Below are positions 1 through 7,631 of a DNA stretch of 64,000 bases, piece after piece. Both the position numbers and the translations under genes were made by a program. Below the pieces are notes generated by a model. The model searched no databases. It had not been told where the DNA came from and saw only the letters and a list, made by a program, of their open reading frames with translations. This stretch comes from Seohaeicola sp024304985 (GTDB lineage: Bacteria; Pseudomonadota; Alphaproteobacteria; Rhodobacterales; Rhodobacteraceae). Position 1 is the stretch's first letter; each line of letters starts with the position of its first letter. The stretch lies in assembly GCF_028802875.1 (NCBI RefSeq), contig NZ_JARAMP010000013.1, positions 62,001-126,000 of the forward strand. Direction: 5' to 3'.

Positions 1-110
1 CTCCGAAACGGACTTGGCGATGGCTCCGCGTTGCGGCAGTCTCGCATCTGTAGTGGCGGTCCATCCTCTTCGGACCGGGACTGGCAGTCTGAACCGTTAC
101 CCTTCCCCTG
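1..110. other. Unassigned left edge ahead of a terminator
   Basis: This stretch runs into a strong plus-strand terminator, so it is probably the 3' end of a transcript that starts outside the window. One frame is open from base 1 to a TGA at 109-111, right at the terminator, and could be the last 36 codons of a protein. Its third-position GC (about 64%) is lower than expected for genes here, and nothing in the translation is recognisable. A small hairpin (CGGTCC/GGACCG, 57-77) is also present, so the tail of a structured RNA is an alternative. Confidence 0.3.
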
Positions 111-152
111 ATGGGCGGAGCGCTCTTCCCCTAAGCTCTCCGCCCATTTTTT
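111..152 (+). terminator. Intrinsic terminator
   Basis: A perfect 10-bp stem (ATGGGCGGAG at 111-120 with CTCCGCCCAT at 138-147) is followed by six T residues (147-152). It ends whatever transcript enters from the left and isolates the small lipoprotein gene that follows. Confidence 0.85.
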
Positions 153-212
153 CGTCTGTTTTCTCAGGTATTTCCCGCGATAGGCGAAGCCTTGCCCATG
201 CTGCCGGATGTG

Positions 213-242
213 TTGGACCCCGCGCGGGAACCAAACTACATA
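213..242 (+). promoter_or_regulatory. Candidate sigma-70 promoter for the lipoprotein gene
   Basis: TTGGAC at 213-218 and TACATA at 237-242 are 18 bp apart, in an AT-richer patch between the upstream terminator and the start codon at 301. A promoter is needed here because the gene lies between two terminators. The match is only moderate. Confidence 0.35.
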
Positions 243-300
243 TTAGCGCGTTAAGCTCTAAATTACCGCTCGGAACGCACAACAGGAAAGGCTGTCAGCT

Positions 301-504
301 ATGCAGATTACCAAATGGATCGCAGGTGCCGTTTGCGCCCTCACACTTGCCGCTTGTGGCGACACGCCGCTTGAGCAGGGCCTCATCGGGGCCGGCGCGG
401 GTGCAGGCGCGGCTGTCGTTCTTGACGGCAACCCGGTCACCGGTGCCGTCGTCGGTGGCGCGGCCAACGTGGTCTATTGCCAGCGCTACCCGTCGCGCTG
501 CTGA
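301..504 (+). CDS. Small glycine-zipper lipoprotein
   Basis: This encodes a 67-residue protein with a lipoprotein signal peptide and lipobox LAAC (Cys19), so the mature form should be a lipid-anchored envelope peptide of about 49 residues. The mature part holds a Gly/Ala-rich stretch of glycine-zipper type (GAGAGAGAA, then VVGGAAN) and ends in two cysteines that could pair. An AGGAAAGG ribosome site lies just upstream of the ATG. The gene sits alone between two intrinsic terminators (111-152 and 551-585), so it should give a short, probably abundant mRNA. Function is unknown. Small glycine-zipper lipoproteins often affect envelope integrity, but that is inference here. Confidence 0.75.
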   Translation: MQITKWIAGAVCALTLAACGDTPLEQGLIGAGAGAGAAVVLDGNPVTGAVVGGAANVVYCQRYPSRC

Positions 505-550
505 CATCGTCGCGGGGCTGACCCAGCCCTGCGCTACCCTGATCGAAATG

Positions 551-585
551 AACCATCGGACCGCCCGTCGGTCCGGTGGTTTTTT
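551..585 (+). terminator. Intrinsic terminator between the lipoprotein gene and pccA
   Basis: A 13-bp stem (551-563 with 569-581, one G-U pair) with a 5-nt loop runs into TTTTTT (580-585). It lies only about 65 bp ahead of pccA, so pccA needs its own promoter in a very short space or depends on read-through. Confidence 0.85.
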
Positions 586-650
586 GCTGTCCGAAGACCT
601 GTCACCGATGGGGCGCAGCCCGCGTGACCAAGAACCAGAAGGGACCTGAG

Positions 651-2651
651 ATGTTCAAGAAGATCCTGATCGCGAACCGGGGCGAGATTGCCTGCCGCGT
701 CATCAAGACCGCCCGCCGCATGGGCATCAAGACGGTTGCGATCTATTCGGATGCGGACCGGCAGGCGCTGCATGTGCAGATGGCCGACGAGGCGGTGCAT
801 ATTGGCCCCGCGCCTGCGAACCAGTCCTATATCGTCATCGAAAAGGTGATGGAGGCGATCCGCAAGACCGGTGCCGAAGCGGTGCATCCCGGCTATGGTT
901 TTCTGTCCGAGAACAGCAAGTTCGCCGAGGCGCTGGCCGCCGAGGGCGTGGCCTTCATCGGGCCGCCCGTGGGGGCCATCGAGAAGATGGGCGACAAGAT
1001 CACCTCGAAGAAGATCGCGGCCGAAGCGGGGGTGTCCACCGTGCCCGGCTATATGGGCCTGATCGCCGATGCCGACGAGGCCGTGAAGATCTCGGGCGAG
1101 ATCGGCTATCCTGTGATGATCAAGGCGTCCGCTGGGGGCGGTGGCAAGGGGATGCGGATCGCATGGAACGACGCCGAGGCGCGTGAGGGGTTCCAGTCAT
1201 CCAAGAACGAGGCGGCCAGTTCCTTTGGCGACGACCGCATCTTCATCGAGAAATTCGTGACGCAACCGCGCCATATCGAGATCCAGGTGCTGGCCGACAG
1301 CCATGGCAACACGATCTATCTGGGCGAGCGGGAATGTTCGATCCAGCGGCGTAACCAGAAGGTCATCGAGGAGGCGCCGAGCCCCTTCCTGGACGAGGCC
1401 ACGCGCAAGGCGATGGGCGAGCAGGCCTGCGCCCTGGCCGCTGCCGTGGGCTATACATCGGCAGGCACGGTGGAATTCATCGTCGACGGCCAGCGGAATT
1501 TCTATTTCCTCGAGATGAATACCCGCTTGCAGGTGGAGCATCCGGTGACCGAGTTGATCACCGGCATCGACCTTGTCGAGCAGATGATCCGTGTGGCCTA
1601 TGGCGAGGCGCTTGCGCTCAAGCAGTCGGATATCAAGCTTCATGGCTGGGCGATGGAAAGCCGCCTTTATGCCGAGGACCCCTATCGGAACTTCCTGCCC
1701 TCGATCGGGCGGCTGACCCGCTATCGCCCGCCCGCTGAAGTGACAGAGCCGGGTCATGTGGTGCGCAACGATACCGGCGTCTACGAGGGCGGCGAGATCA
1801 GCATGTATTACGATCCGATGATCGCCAAGCTGTGCACCTGGGGGCCGACCCGGTCGGATGCGATCGAGGCGATGCGCAACGCGCTGGACGGGTTCGAGGT
1901 AGAAGGGATCGGGCACAACCTGCCGTTCCTGAGTGCTGTGATGGACCATCCGAAATTCGTGGCAGGCACCATCACCACGGCCTTCATCGCCGAGGAATTC
2001 CCCGAAGGATTCAACGGCGTGGCGCTGCCCGATGAGGTGCTGCGGCGGATTGCGGCTTCCTGTGCGGCAATGCACCGGGTTGCGGAAATCCGGCGGTCGC
2101 GCGTGTCGGGGCGGATGGACAACCACGAGCGCAAGGTGGGGAGTGATTGGGTGGTCAGCCTGCAGGGGCATAGCTATCCGGTGACGATCAAGGCCGATCC
2201 GGCGGGATCGACCGTCTGTTTCGACGATGGGTCCGAGTTGCGGGTGACCAGCAAATGGACGCCGGGCGATCAACTGGCCACGCTTGATGTCAGTGGCGAG
2301 CCTTTGGTGTTGAAGGTCGGCAAGATTTCGGGCGGGTTCCGCATCCGGTCGCGCGGCGCGGACCTGCGTGTGCATGTGCGCACCCCGCGTCAGGCCGAAC
2401 TGGCCAGCCTGATGATCGAAAAGACCCCGCCTGATACGTCGAAACTGCTGCTCTGCCCGATGCCCGGCCTGATCGTGAAGATCAATGTCGAGGTGGGCGA
2501 TGAGGTGCAGGATGGTCAGGCGCTCTGCACGGTCGAGGCCATGAAGATGGAGAACATCCTGCGGGCCGAACGCAAGGGCGTGGTGGCCAAGATCAACGCC
2601 GCGCCCGGCGACAGCCTGTCGGTGGATGCGGTCATCATGGAATTCGAGTGA
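651..2651 (+). CDS. pccA: Propionyl-CoA carboxylase, biotin-containing alpha subunit
   Basis: This is the ATP-dependent biotin carboxylase and carrier subunit that, with a PccB partner, converts propionyl-CoA to (S)-methylmalonyl-CoA. The protein has 666 residues. It starts with the biotin-carboxylase signature (FKKILIANRGEIACRV), followed by an ATP-grasp domain with the glycine-rich loop GGGGKGM (Lys166), a linking BT region, and a C-terminal biotinyl domain. The biotinylation motif EAMKM has its acceptor at Lys632, 34 residues from the end. Position 651 is chosen because it begins the conserved N-terminus and has AGAAGGGA upstream; an in-frame start at 576 would lie inside the terminator. 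pccB is not in the window. scpA downstream catalyses the later mutase step. Confidence 0.97.
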   Translation: MFKKILIANRGEIACRVIKTARRMGIKTVAIYSDADRQALHVQMADEAVHIGPAPANQSYIVIEKVMEAIRKTGAEAVHPGYGFLSENSKFAEALAAEGVAFIGPPVGAIEKMGDKITSKKIAAEAGVSTVPGYMGLIADADEAVKISGEIGYPVMIKASAGGGGKGMRIAWNDAEAREGFQSSKNEAASSFGDDRIFIEKFVTQPRHIEIQVLADSHGNTIYLGERECSIQRRNQKVIEEAPSPFLDEATRKAMGEQACALAAAVGYTSAGTVEFIVDGQRNFYFLEMNTRLQVEHPVTELITGIDLVEQMIRVAYGEALALKQSDIKLHGWAMESRLYAEDPYRNFLPSIGRLTRYRPPAEVTEPGHVVRNDTGVYEGGEISMYYDPMIAKLCTWGPTRSDAIEAMRNALDGFEVEGIGHNLPFLSAVMDHPKFVAGTITTAFIAEEFPEGFNGVALPDEVLRRIAASCAAMHRVAEIRRSRVSGRMDNHERKVGSDWVVSLQGHSYPVTIKADPAGSTVCFDDGSELRVTSKWTPGDQLATLDVSGEPLVLKVGKISGGFRIRSRGADLRVHVRTPRQAELASLMIEKTPPDTSKLLLCPMPGLIVKINVEVGDEVQDGQALCTVEAMKMENILRAERKGVVAKINAAPGDSLSVDAVIMEFE

Positions 2652-2673
2652 TCCGATGACGCAGGTCACGCTT

Positions 2674-2710
2674 GCTTCTTGCCAAACGGTATCCCCCCTT
2701 GCGGGGGATA
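2674..2710 (-). repeat. Decayed copy of the post-stop repeat with its own hairpin
   Basis: Read on the minus strand, just after the DUF4174 gene, is an 8-bp hairpin (TATCCCCC/GGGGGATA, plus-strand 2690-2710) merging into GGATACCG-TTTG-GCAAGAAGCA. This resembles the GGATATTT-N2/3-GCAAGAAGAA element found elsewhere in the window, with several changes. The same hairpin also follows the convergent pccA stop, but it has no T-tract. Confidence 0.5.
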
Positions 2711-2732
2711 TGCGTGGCATGGCGGGCGTAGC

Positions 2733-3179
2733 CTATTCCTTTCCCAGGTTCTCGCGGATTTCCTGTTGCCGTGTCGGCCATTTGTCGATGCTGCGCGTGA
2801 TCTCGCGCGTGTCCCAAGGCGCGGGCTTGCGCAGTTTGACGCCGCCATCCTTGTCCATCAGCACCAGCATGAAGCCGCGCGGGCGCAATTTGCGCCGCAG
2901 ATCCGAGCGCGCCTCGGGATCGGTGTCGGTCAGCACAACGATATCGCGCAGCAACAGGGCGGGAATGTCCGCGTTCAGAAAACTCATCTGCTCGATGAAG
3001 CGGGGATCGTTGGGCGTGTCGGCAAAGACGACGATGGGACGTTTTGTCCAGATAAATTCACTCAAATCCACATCACTTCCCTCGATCAAGGGAAGTTCCG
3101 GCGGTCCTTCAGCCGTGTCTGCGGCACCTGCCGGGAACGCCAATAATCCAGCAATTACAAAGGCAAGTATCTTTTTCAT
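2733..3179 (-). CDS. Exported DUF4174 protein
   Basis: This is a 148-residue protein with a clear Sec signal peptide (MKKILAFVIAGLLAF, cleavage near AGAADT) and one DUF4174-type domain. The domain alternates hydrophobic strands (RPIVVFADTP, IVVLTDTDP, GFMLVLMDKDGG) in a way that suggests a thioredoxin-like alpha/beta fold without a CxxC. It should be periplasmic; no reaction is known. It lies on the opposite strand between pccA and the sulfotransferase-like gene and reads toward pccA. The family call rests on recognition of overall pattern. Confidence 0.7.
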   Translation of the reverse strand: MKKILAFVIAGLLAFPAGAADTAEGPPELPLIEGSDVDLSEFIWTKRPIVVFADTPNDPRFIEQMSFLNADIPALLLRDIVVLTDTDPEARSDLRRKLRPRGFMLVLMDKDGGVKLRKPAPWDTREITRSIDKWPTRQQEIRENLGKE

Positions 3180-3351
3180 TCGGCCTCCTGTCCCATCAGA
3201 TATAGGGGGTGCCCGGTCGAATGCGAATGACTTTTCACAGCTGGAGCGAAAGTTTTTCGACGTTAAACCTCTGGTGAGGGGTCTGGGCCGATGATCGGGG
3301 TGATCAAAGTCTCCCGGGTCGTGTCAGGCGGCCCCCTTTCACAGGGCACAG

Positions 3352-4296
3352 ATGCCGATGGACGTCATTCTGCATATCGGGGCGCATCGCGCGGCTTCGA
3401 CCAGTTTTCAGGCCTATTTGCGGGCGAATGCCGCCGCACTCGAAGGGCAGGGGCTTTGCTTCTGGGGACCGCGACGAACGCGGTCGGGGCTGTTCGCGGG
3501 GATCATCCCGACGAACGGATCGCCGCGACTGGAACGGCAAGCCCGGATGGCCAAGGGCCGGATTGCGTTGCAGATCGAGCGGATGAAGATCAGGGGGATG
3601 GGCCGACTGATCGTCACGGACGAAAACATGATCGGCGCGCCGCGCCGCAATCTGCGCGATACGATGCTGTATCGCGGTGCGGGCGAACGTATGGCGCGCC
3701 ACGCAGAGGCTTTCGGCGGCCGTATCACGCGCGTCGTCCTTTCGATCCGGGCCTTCGACAGATACTGGCCTTCGGCGCTGGCCTATGGAATCGCGCGCGG
3801 CCATGCGCTGCCCGAACCGGGGATGCTGGAGGCGATCTCTGTCCAAAAACGGGGGTGGCGCGACATCATCACGGATCTGTCCTGTGCCCTGCCGGGGGTG
3901 GAGTTGCTGGTCTTGCCGCACGAAACCTATGGCGGCCTGCCCGAGCAGCGCTTGCACATCATGACGGCGGGCGCGGTCGCGGCACCGTTGCATCAGCACA
4001 GGCTGTGGCTCAATCGCGGGCCGGACATGGCGGCGTTGCGTCAGTGCCTGGTCTTGCGCGGACAGGATCCTGCGGCTCTGGGGCCGGGCGAGGGGCGGTA
4101 CGACCCTTTCAACGCCACCCAGAAATCAAGACTGCGCGAACTTTATCAGGACGACCTGTTCTGGCTGGCCGCCGGTGCCGATGGGCTGGCGACACTCATG
4201 ACCGAGAAAACGTGCGATCAGACGGGCACAAGCCCGCAGCACGACCCACTGACAAGAGGACAAGACAATGACCAGCAAGAAGGACGCGTGGCGTGA
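3352..4296 (+). CDS. Sulfotransferase-like P-loop protein
   Basis: The 314-residue product opens with ILHIGAHRAASTSFQAYL, which matches the 5'-phosphosulfate (PAPS) binding loop pattern HIGxH(K/R)xxSTSxQ of the sulfotransferase superfamily. The rest is Arg-rich with no further motif I can name. Two nearby ATGs (3352 and 3358) are possible and the ribosome site is weak. The 3' end overlaps scpA by 29 bp in another frame, so the two genes are translationally linked. A sulfotransferase-like gene sitting directly ahead of methylmalonyl-CoA mutase has no obvious metabolic link. The substrate is unknown and a degenerate, non-catalytic role is possible. Confidence 0.6.
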   Translation: MPMDVILHIGAHRAASTSFQAYLRANAAALEGQGLCFWGPRRTRSGLFAGIIPTNGSPRLERQARMAKGRIALQIERMKIRGMGRLIVTDENMIGAPRRNLRDTMLYRGAGERMARHAEAFGGRITRVVLSIRAFDRYWPSALAYGIARGHALPEPGMLEAISVQKRGWRDIITDLSCALPGVELLVLPHETYGGLPEQRLHIMTAGAVAAPLHQHRLWLNRGPDMAALRQCLVLRGQDPAALGPGEGRYDPFNATQKSRLRELYQDDLFWLAAGADGLATLMTEKTCDQTGTSPQHDPLTRGQDNDQQEGRVA

Positions 4297-6397
4297 CCTG
4301 GCGCAGAAGGAACTGCGCGACAGGCCCCTTGAGGATCTGACCTGGAACACGCTGGAAGGGATTGCTGTCCAGCCGCTCTATACCGATGAGGATGCAAAGG
4401 ACCTGCCGCATCTGGGCAGCCTTCCGGGTTTCGCGCCCTACACGCGCGGGGTGAAGGCCACGATGTATGCGGGCCGTCCCTGGACGATCCGCCAATATGC
4501 GGGCTTTTCCACCGCCGAGGAAAGCAATGCCTTTTACCGCAAGGCGCTGGCGGCGGGGCAACAGGGCGTGTCGGTGGCCTTTGATCTGGCCACGCATCGC
4601 GGCTATGACAGCGATCATCCCCGCGTTGTGGGCGATGTGGGCAAGGCCGGTGTGGCCATCGACAGTGTCGAGGACATGAAGATCCTGTTCGACGGCATCC
4701 CGCTGGACAAGGTGTCGGTGTCGATGACCATGAACGGCGCGGTCATCCCCATCCTGGCCAATTTCATCGTCACCGGCGAGGAACAGGGCCATCACCGCTC
4801 TGTGCTGTCGGGGACGATCCAGAACGACATCCTCAAGGAGTTCATGGTCCGCAACACCTATATCTACCCGCCCGAACCTTCGATGCGGATCATTTCGGAC
4901 ATCATTCAGTATACGTCGGACGAGATGCCGAAGTTCAACTCGATCTCGATTTCCGGCTATCACATGCAGGAGGCCGGCGCGAACCTTGTGCAGGAGCTGG
5001 CCTATACGCTGGCCGACGGGCGCGAATATGTGCGCGCGGCGATCGCGGCGGGGATGGATGTGGACAAGTTCGCTGGACGGCTGTCCTTTTTCTTTGCCAT
5101 CGGCATGAACTTCTTCATGGAAGCCGCCAAGCTGCGTGCGGCGCGGCTGCTGTGGCACCGCATCATGGCCGAATTCAACCCCAAGAACCCGCAATCCTCG
5201 ATGTTGCGCACACATTGTCAGACAAGCGGCGTAAGCTTGCAGGAGCAGGACCCCTATAACAACGTGATCCGCACCGCCTATGAGGCGATGTCGGCTGTTC
5301 TGGGCGGCACGCAGTCCTTGCACACCAACGCTCTGGATGAGGCGATAGCCCTGCCCACCGAATTCGCGGCCCGCATCGCGCGCAACACGCAATTGATCCT
5401 GCAGGAAGAAACCGGGATCACCAATGTGATCGACCCGCTGGCGGGCAGTTACTATGTCGAAAGCCTGACCCATGAACTGGCGGAAAAGGCTTGGGCCCTG
5501 ATAGAAGAGGTCGAGGCGATGGGCGGCATGACCAAGGCGGTCGCCACGGGGATGCCCAAGCTCCGGATTGAGGAGACGGCGGCCACGCGGCAGGCCCGGA
5601 TCGACCGCGGCACCGAGGTGATCGTGGGGGTCAACAAGTACCGCAAGGACAAGGAAGACCCGATCGACATCATGGATATCGACAATGCCGCCGTGCGGGT
5701 CAGCCAGGTTGCGCGTCTGGAACGGATCCGCGCCAGCCGCGACGAGGCGGCCTGTCAGGCGGCGCTGGCCGAAGTGGAGCGCCGCGCGGCTGAGGGTGGC
5801 AATCTTCTGGAGGCGGCGGTCGAGGCCGCCCGCGCACGCGCAACGGTGGGAGAGATCAGCATGAGCATGGAAAAGGTTTTTGGCCGTCACCGCGCCGAGG
5901 TAAAGACATTGGCAGGTGTCTATGGCGCGGCTTATGAGGGCGATGCCGGTTTTGCCGCCATTCAGGCCTCGGTCGAGGCTTTCGCGGAAGAAGAGGGGCG
6001 TCGCCCCCGGATGCTGGTCGTCAAGATGGGGCAGGATGGTCATGACCGGGGCGCCAAGGTCATCGCCACGGCTTTTGCCGATATCGGCTTTGACGTGGAT
6101 GTCGGGCCGCTTTTCCAGACGCCCGAGGAAGCCGCGCAGGATGCTGTCGACAACGACGTCCATGTGGTGGGTATCAGCAGTCAGGCCGCAGGTCACAAGA
6201 CGTTGGCGCCGCAGTTGATCGCGGCGCTCAAGGCCAAGGATGCGGGGGATATCATCGTGATCTGCGGCGGTGTGATCCCGCAGCAGGACTATGATTTCCT
6301 GAAGAAAGCGGGCGTGAAGGCGATTTTTGGCCCCGGCACGAACATTCCTGACGCCGCACAGGATATTCTGCGCCTGATCCGTGAGGCGCGCGGTTGA
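4268..6397 (+). CDS. scpA: Methylmalonyl-CoA mutase, adenosylcobalamin-dependent
   Basis: This rearranges (R)-methylmalonyl-CoA to succinyl-CoA, the last step of propionyl-CoA assimilation. At 709 residues it is the single-chain form: an N-terminal TIM-barrel substrate domain (about 1-560, including TYAGRPWTIRQYAGFSTAEESN-type active-site sequence) and a C-terminal cobalamin-binding domain with DGHDRGAK, where His592 is the lower axial cobalt ligand. Later B12-fold signatures (GISSQAAGHKTL, VICGGVIP) are present. A good ribosome site (AGAGGA) precedes the ATG, which lies inside the end of the upstream gene. Some groups call this gene bhbA or mcm. Confidence 0.97.
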   Translation: MTSKKDAWRDLAQKELRDRPLEDLTWNTLEGIAVQPLYTDEDAKDLPHLGSLPGFAPYTRGVKATMYAGRPWTIRQYAGFSTAEESNAFYRKALAAGQQGVSVAFDLATHRGYDSDHPRVVGDVGKAGVAIDSVEDMKILFDGIPLDKVSVSMTMNGAVIPILANFIVTGEEQGHHRSVLSGTIQNDILKEFMVRNTYIYPPEPSMRIISDIIQYTSDEMPKFNSISISGYHMQEAGANLVQELAYTLADGREYVRAAIAAGMDVDKFAGRLSFFFAIGMNFFMEAAKLRAARLLWHRIMAEFNPKNPQSSMLRTHCQTSGVSLQEQDPYNNVIRTAYEAMSAVLGGTQSLHTNALDEAIALPTEFAARIARNTQLILQEETGITNVIDPLAGSYYVESLTHELAEKAWALIEEVEAMGGMTKAVATGMPKLRIEETAATRQARIDRGTEVIVGVNKYRKDKEDPIDIMDIDNAAVRVSQVARLERIRASRDEAACQAALAEVERRAAEGGNLLEAAVEAARARATVGEISMSMEKVFGRHRAEVKTLAGVYGAAYEGDAGFAAIQASVEAFAEEEGRRPRMLVVKMGQDGHDRGAKVIATAFADIGFDVDVGPLFQTPEEAAQDAVDNDVHVVGISSQAAGHKTLAPQLIAALKAKDAGDIIVICGGVIPQQDYDFLKKAGVKAIFGPGTNIPDAAQDILRLIREARG

Positions 6398-6405
6398 GAG
6401 CGAGA

Positions 6406-6470
6406 GGGGGGCTGTCTGCCCCCCTTGTCCCTGCGGGACACCCCCCGAGGATATTTTTGCAAGAAGAAGA
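6406..6470 (+). repeat. Composite post-stop repeat, copy A (two hairpins plus core motif)
   Basis: Starting 8 bp after the scpA stop: hairpin I is a 7-bp stem GGGGGGC/GCCCCCC with loop TGTCT (6406-6424). Hairpin II is TGTCCC/GGGACA with loop TGC (6426-6440). A CCCCCC tract follows (6441-6446), then GAGGATATTTTT-GCAAGAAGAAGA (6447-6470). The same four-part order occurs on the minus strand at 61085-61011. The final A/G-rich part ends 7 bp before the next start codon and may also serve as its ribosome site. Confidence 0.8.
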
Positions 6471-6477
6471 CGCGCAG

Positions 6478-7092
6478 ATGCTGGAGATTGACCACCTTGC
6501 CGTCGCCGCCGACACGCTTGAGGCGGGGCGGGTCCATGTGGAGGCGGCGCTGGGCGTGGCCTTGCAGCCGGGCGGGCAGCACGCGCATTTCGGCACGCAT
6601 AACCTGCTGTTGGGGCTGGAGGATGGGCTTTATCTTGAGGTGATCGCGGTCGATCCCGCCGCTGCGCCGCCCGCCGTGCCCCGGTGGTTCGATCTGGACC
6701 GGTTCAGGGGCGCGCCGCGTCTGGGGACTTGGATCTGTCGCTGCGACAATCTGGAGCGAACATTGGCGCAGGCCCCGGCCAGCGCGGGTGCGCCTGTTGA
6801 ACTGGCGCGAGGTGACCTTCGCTGGCGTATGGCGGTGGCAGCGGATGGGCGGATGCCGTTCGACGGCGCGTTCCCTGCGCTGATCCAGTGGCACGGTGCA
6901 CATCCGGCGGCGCGGCTGGCCCGCTCTGGCTGTCGGTTGCGGCGGTTGATCGTGACGCATCCCGATGCAGCGGGACTGCGCGCGGCGCTGACCGGGATGC
7001 TGAGCGATCCCCGTGTGGTGGTCGAGGCGGGGTCGGACATGGGATTGCGCGCGGAGATCGATACACCGCACGGTCTGCGGGTGCTGGCATGA
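6478..7092 (+). CDS. VOC-family (glyoxalase-like) protein
   Basis: This 204-residue protein begins IDHLAVAADTLEAG, the first strand and helix of a vicinal-oxygen-chelate module, and shows GxHAHFGTHNLLLGLEDGLYLEVIAVDP, typical of the glyoxalase_3-like group. The start at 6478 is chosen because the fold begins there; a longer reading from 6394 would translate the repeat. Its stop overlaps the next gene (ATGA). Methylmalonyl-CoA epimerase is also a VOC protein and scpA lies just upstream, but this sequence resembles the longer uncharacterised group rather than that of roughly 140-residue epimerases. The substrate is unknown. Confidence 0.7.
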   Translation: MLEIDHLAVAADTLEAGRVHVEAALGVALQPGGQHAHFGTHNLLLGLEDGLYLEVIAVDPAAAPPAVPRWFDLDRFRGAPRLGTWICRCDNLERTLAQAPASAGAPVELARGDLRWRMAVAADGRMPFDGAFPALIQWHGAHPAARLARSGCRLRRLIVTHPDAAGLRAALTGMLSDPRVVVEAGSDMGLRAEIDTPHGLRVLA

Positions 7093-7577
7093 TCCTGCGG
7101 CCCGCCGAGGCGCGCGACGCCCCTGCGGTGGCGGCGATCTGGAACCCGGTGATACGCGAGACAGCGGCCACCTTCACCACGCTTGAGAAGACGCCGGACG
7201 GATTGGCCGCCGATTTCGCTGTCCGCGCGGCCGAGGGCAAGCTGTTCCTTTTGGCCGAAGAGGCTGGGGAGCTTCTTGGGTTTGCGACCTACTTTCAGTT
7301 CCGCAATGGCCCGGGATATGCCAGGACCATGGAACATTCGATCATTCTGGCCCCTGCTGCGCGCGGGCGCGGGGTCGGGCGCGCCCTGATGGCGGCGCTT
7401 GAGGATCACGCCAGGGCGGCTGGTGTGCATTCGCTTTGGGCCGGAGTCAGCGCCGAGAACCCGGCGGGGATCGCCTTCCACCGCTCGGTTGGCTTTGCCG
7501 AAGTGGCCAGACTGCCCGAAGTGGGGCACAAGTTCGGGCGCTGGATGGATCTTGTGCTGATGCAGAAAATCCTCTGA
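7089..7577 (+). CDS. GNAT-family N-acetyltransferase (phosphinothricin acetyltransferase-like)
   Basis: The 162-residue protein starts MILRPAEARDAPAVAAIWN and has the acetyl-CoA loop ARGRGVGRALM followed by the C-terminal NPAGIAFHRSVGF motif. The combination resembles the phosphinothricin/methionine-sulfoximine acetyltransferase branch, which acetylates small amino-acid-like amines in the cytoplasm. The ATG overlaps the stop of the VOC gene (ATGA), so the two are translationally coupled. The real substrate cannot be read from the sequence. Confidence 0.8.
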   Translation: MILRPAEARDAPAVAAIWNPVIRETAATFTTLEKTPDGLAADFAVRAAEGKLFLLAEEAGELLGFATYFQFRNGPGYARTMEHSIILAPAARGRGVGRALMAALEDHARAAGVHSLWAGVSAENPAGIAFHRSVGFAEVARLPEVGHKFGRWMDLVLMQKIL

Positions 7578-7631
7578 TCCAAATCCCGATCTCCGCTGAC
7601 AGCGCAAAGGTGACAGGATAGGGTAGTGCCC

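Noticed and set aside
14..649. Plus-strand open frame of 211 codons across the left edge
   Set aside because: It runs through two intrinsic terminators and over the small lipoprotein gene in another frame; the translation looks like GC-rich noise.
1197..2720. Minus-strand open frame of 507 codons opposite pccA
   Set aside because: Antisense shadow of a well-supported gene in high-GC DNA; His/Arg-rich with no recognisable motif.
4196..6196. Minus-strand open frame of 666 codons opposite scpA
   Set aside because: Mirror of the strong codon bias of scpA; no family signature.
6478..7092. Methylmalonyl-CoA epimerase, because it is a VOC protein next to scpA
   Set aside because: The protein is longer (204 residues) and its motifs fit the uncharacterised glyoxalase-like group better; position alone is not enough.
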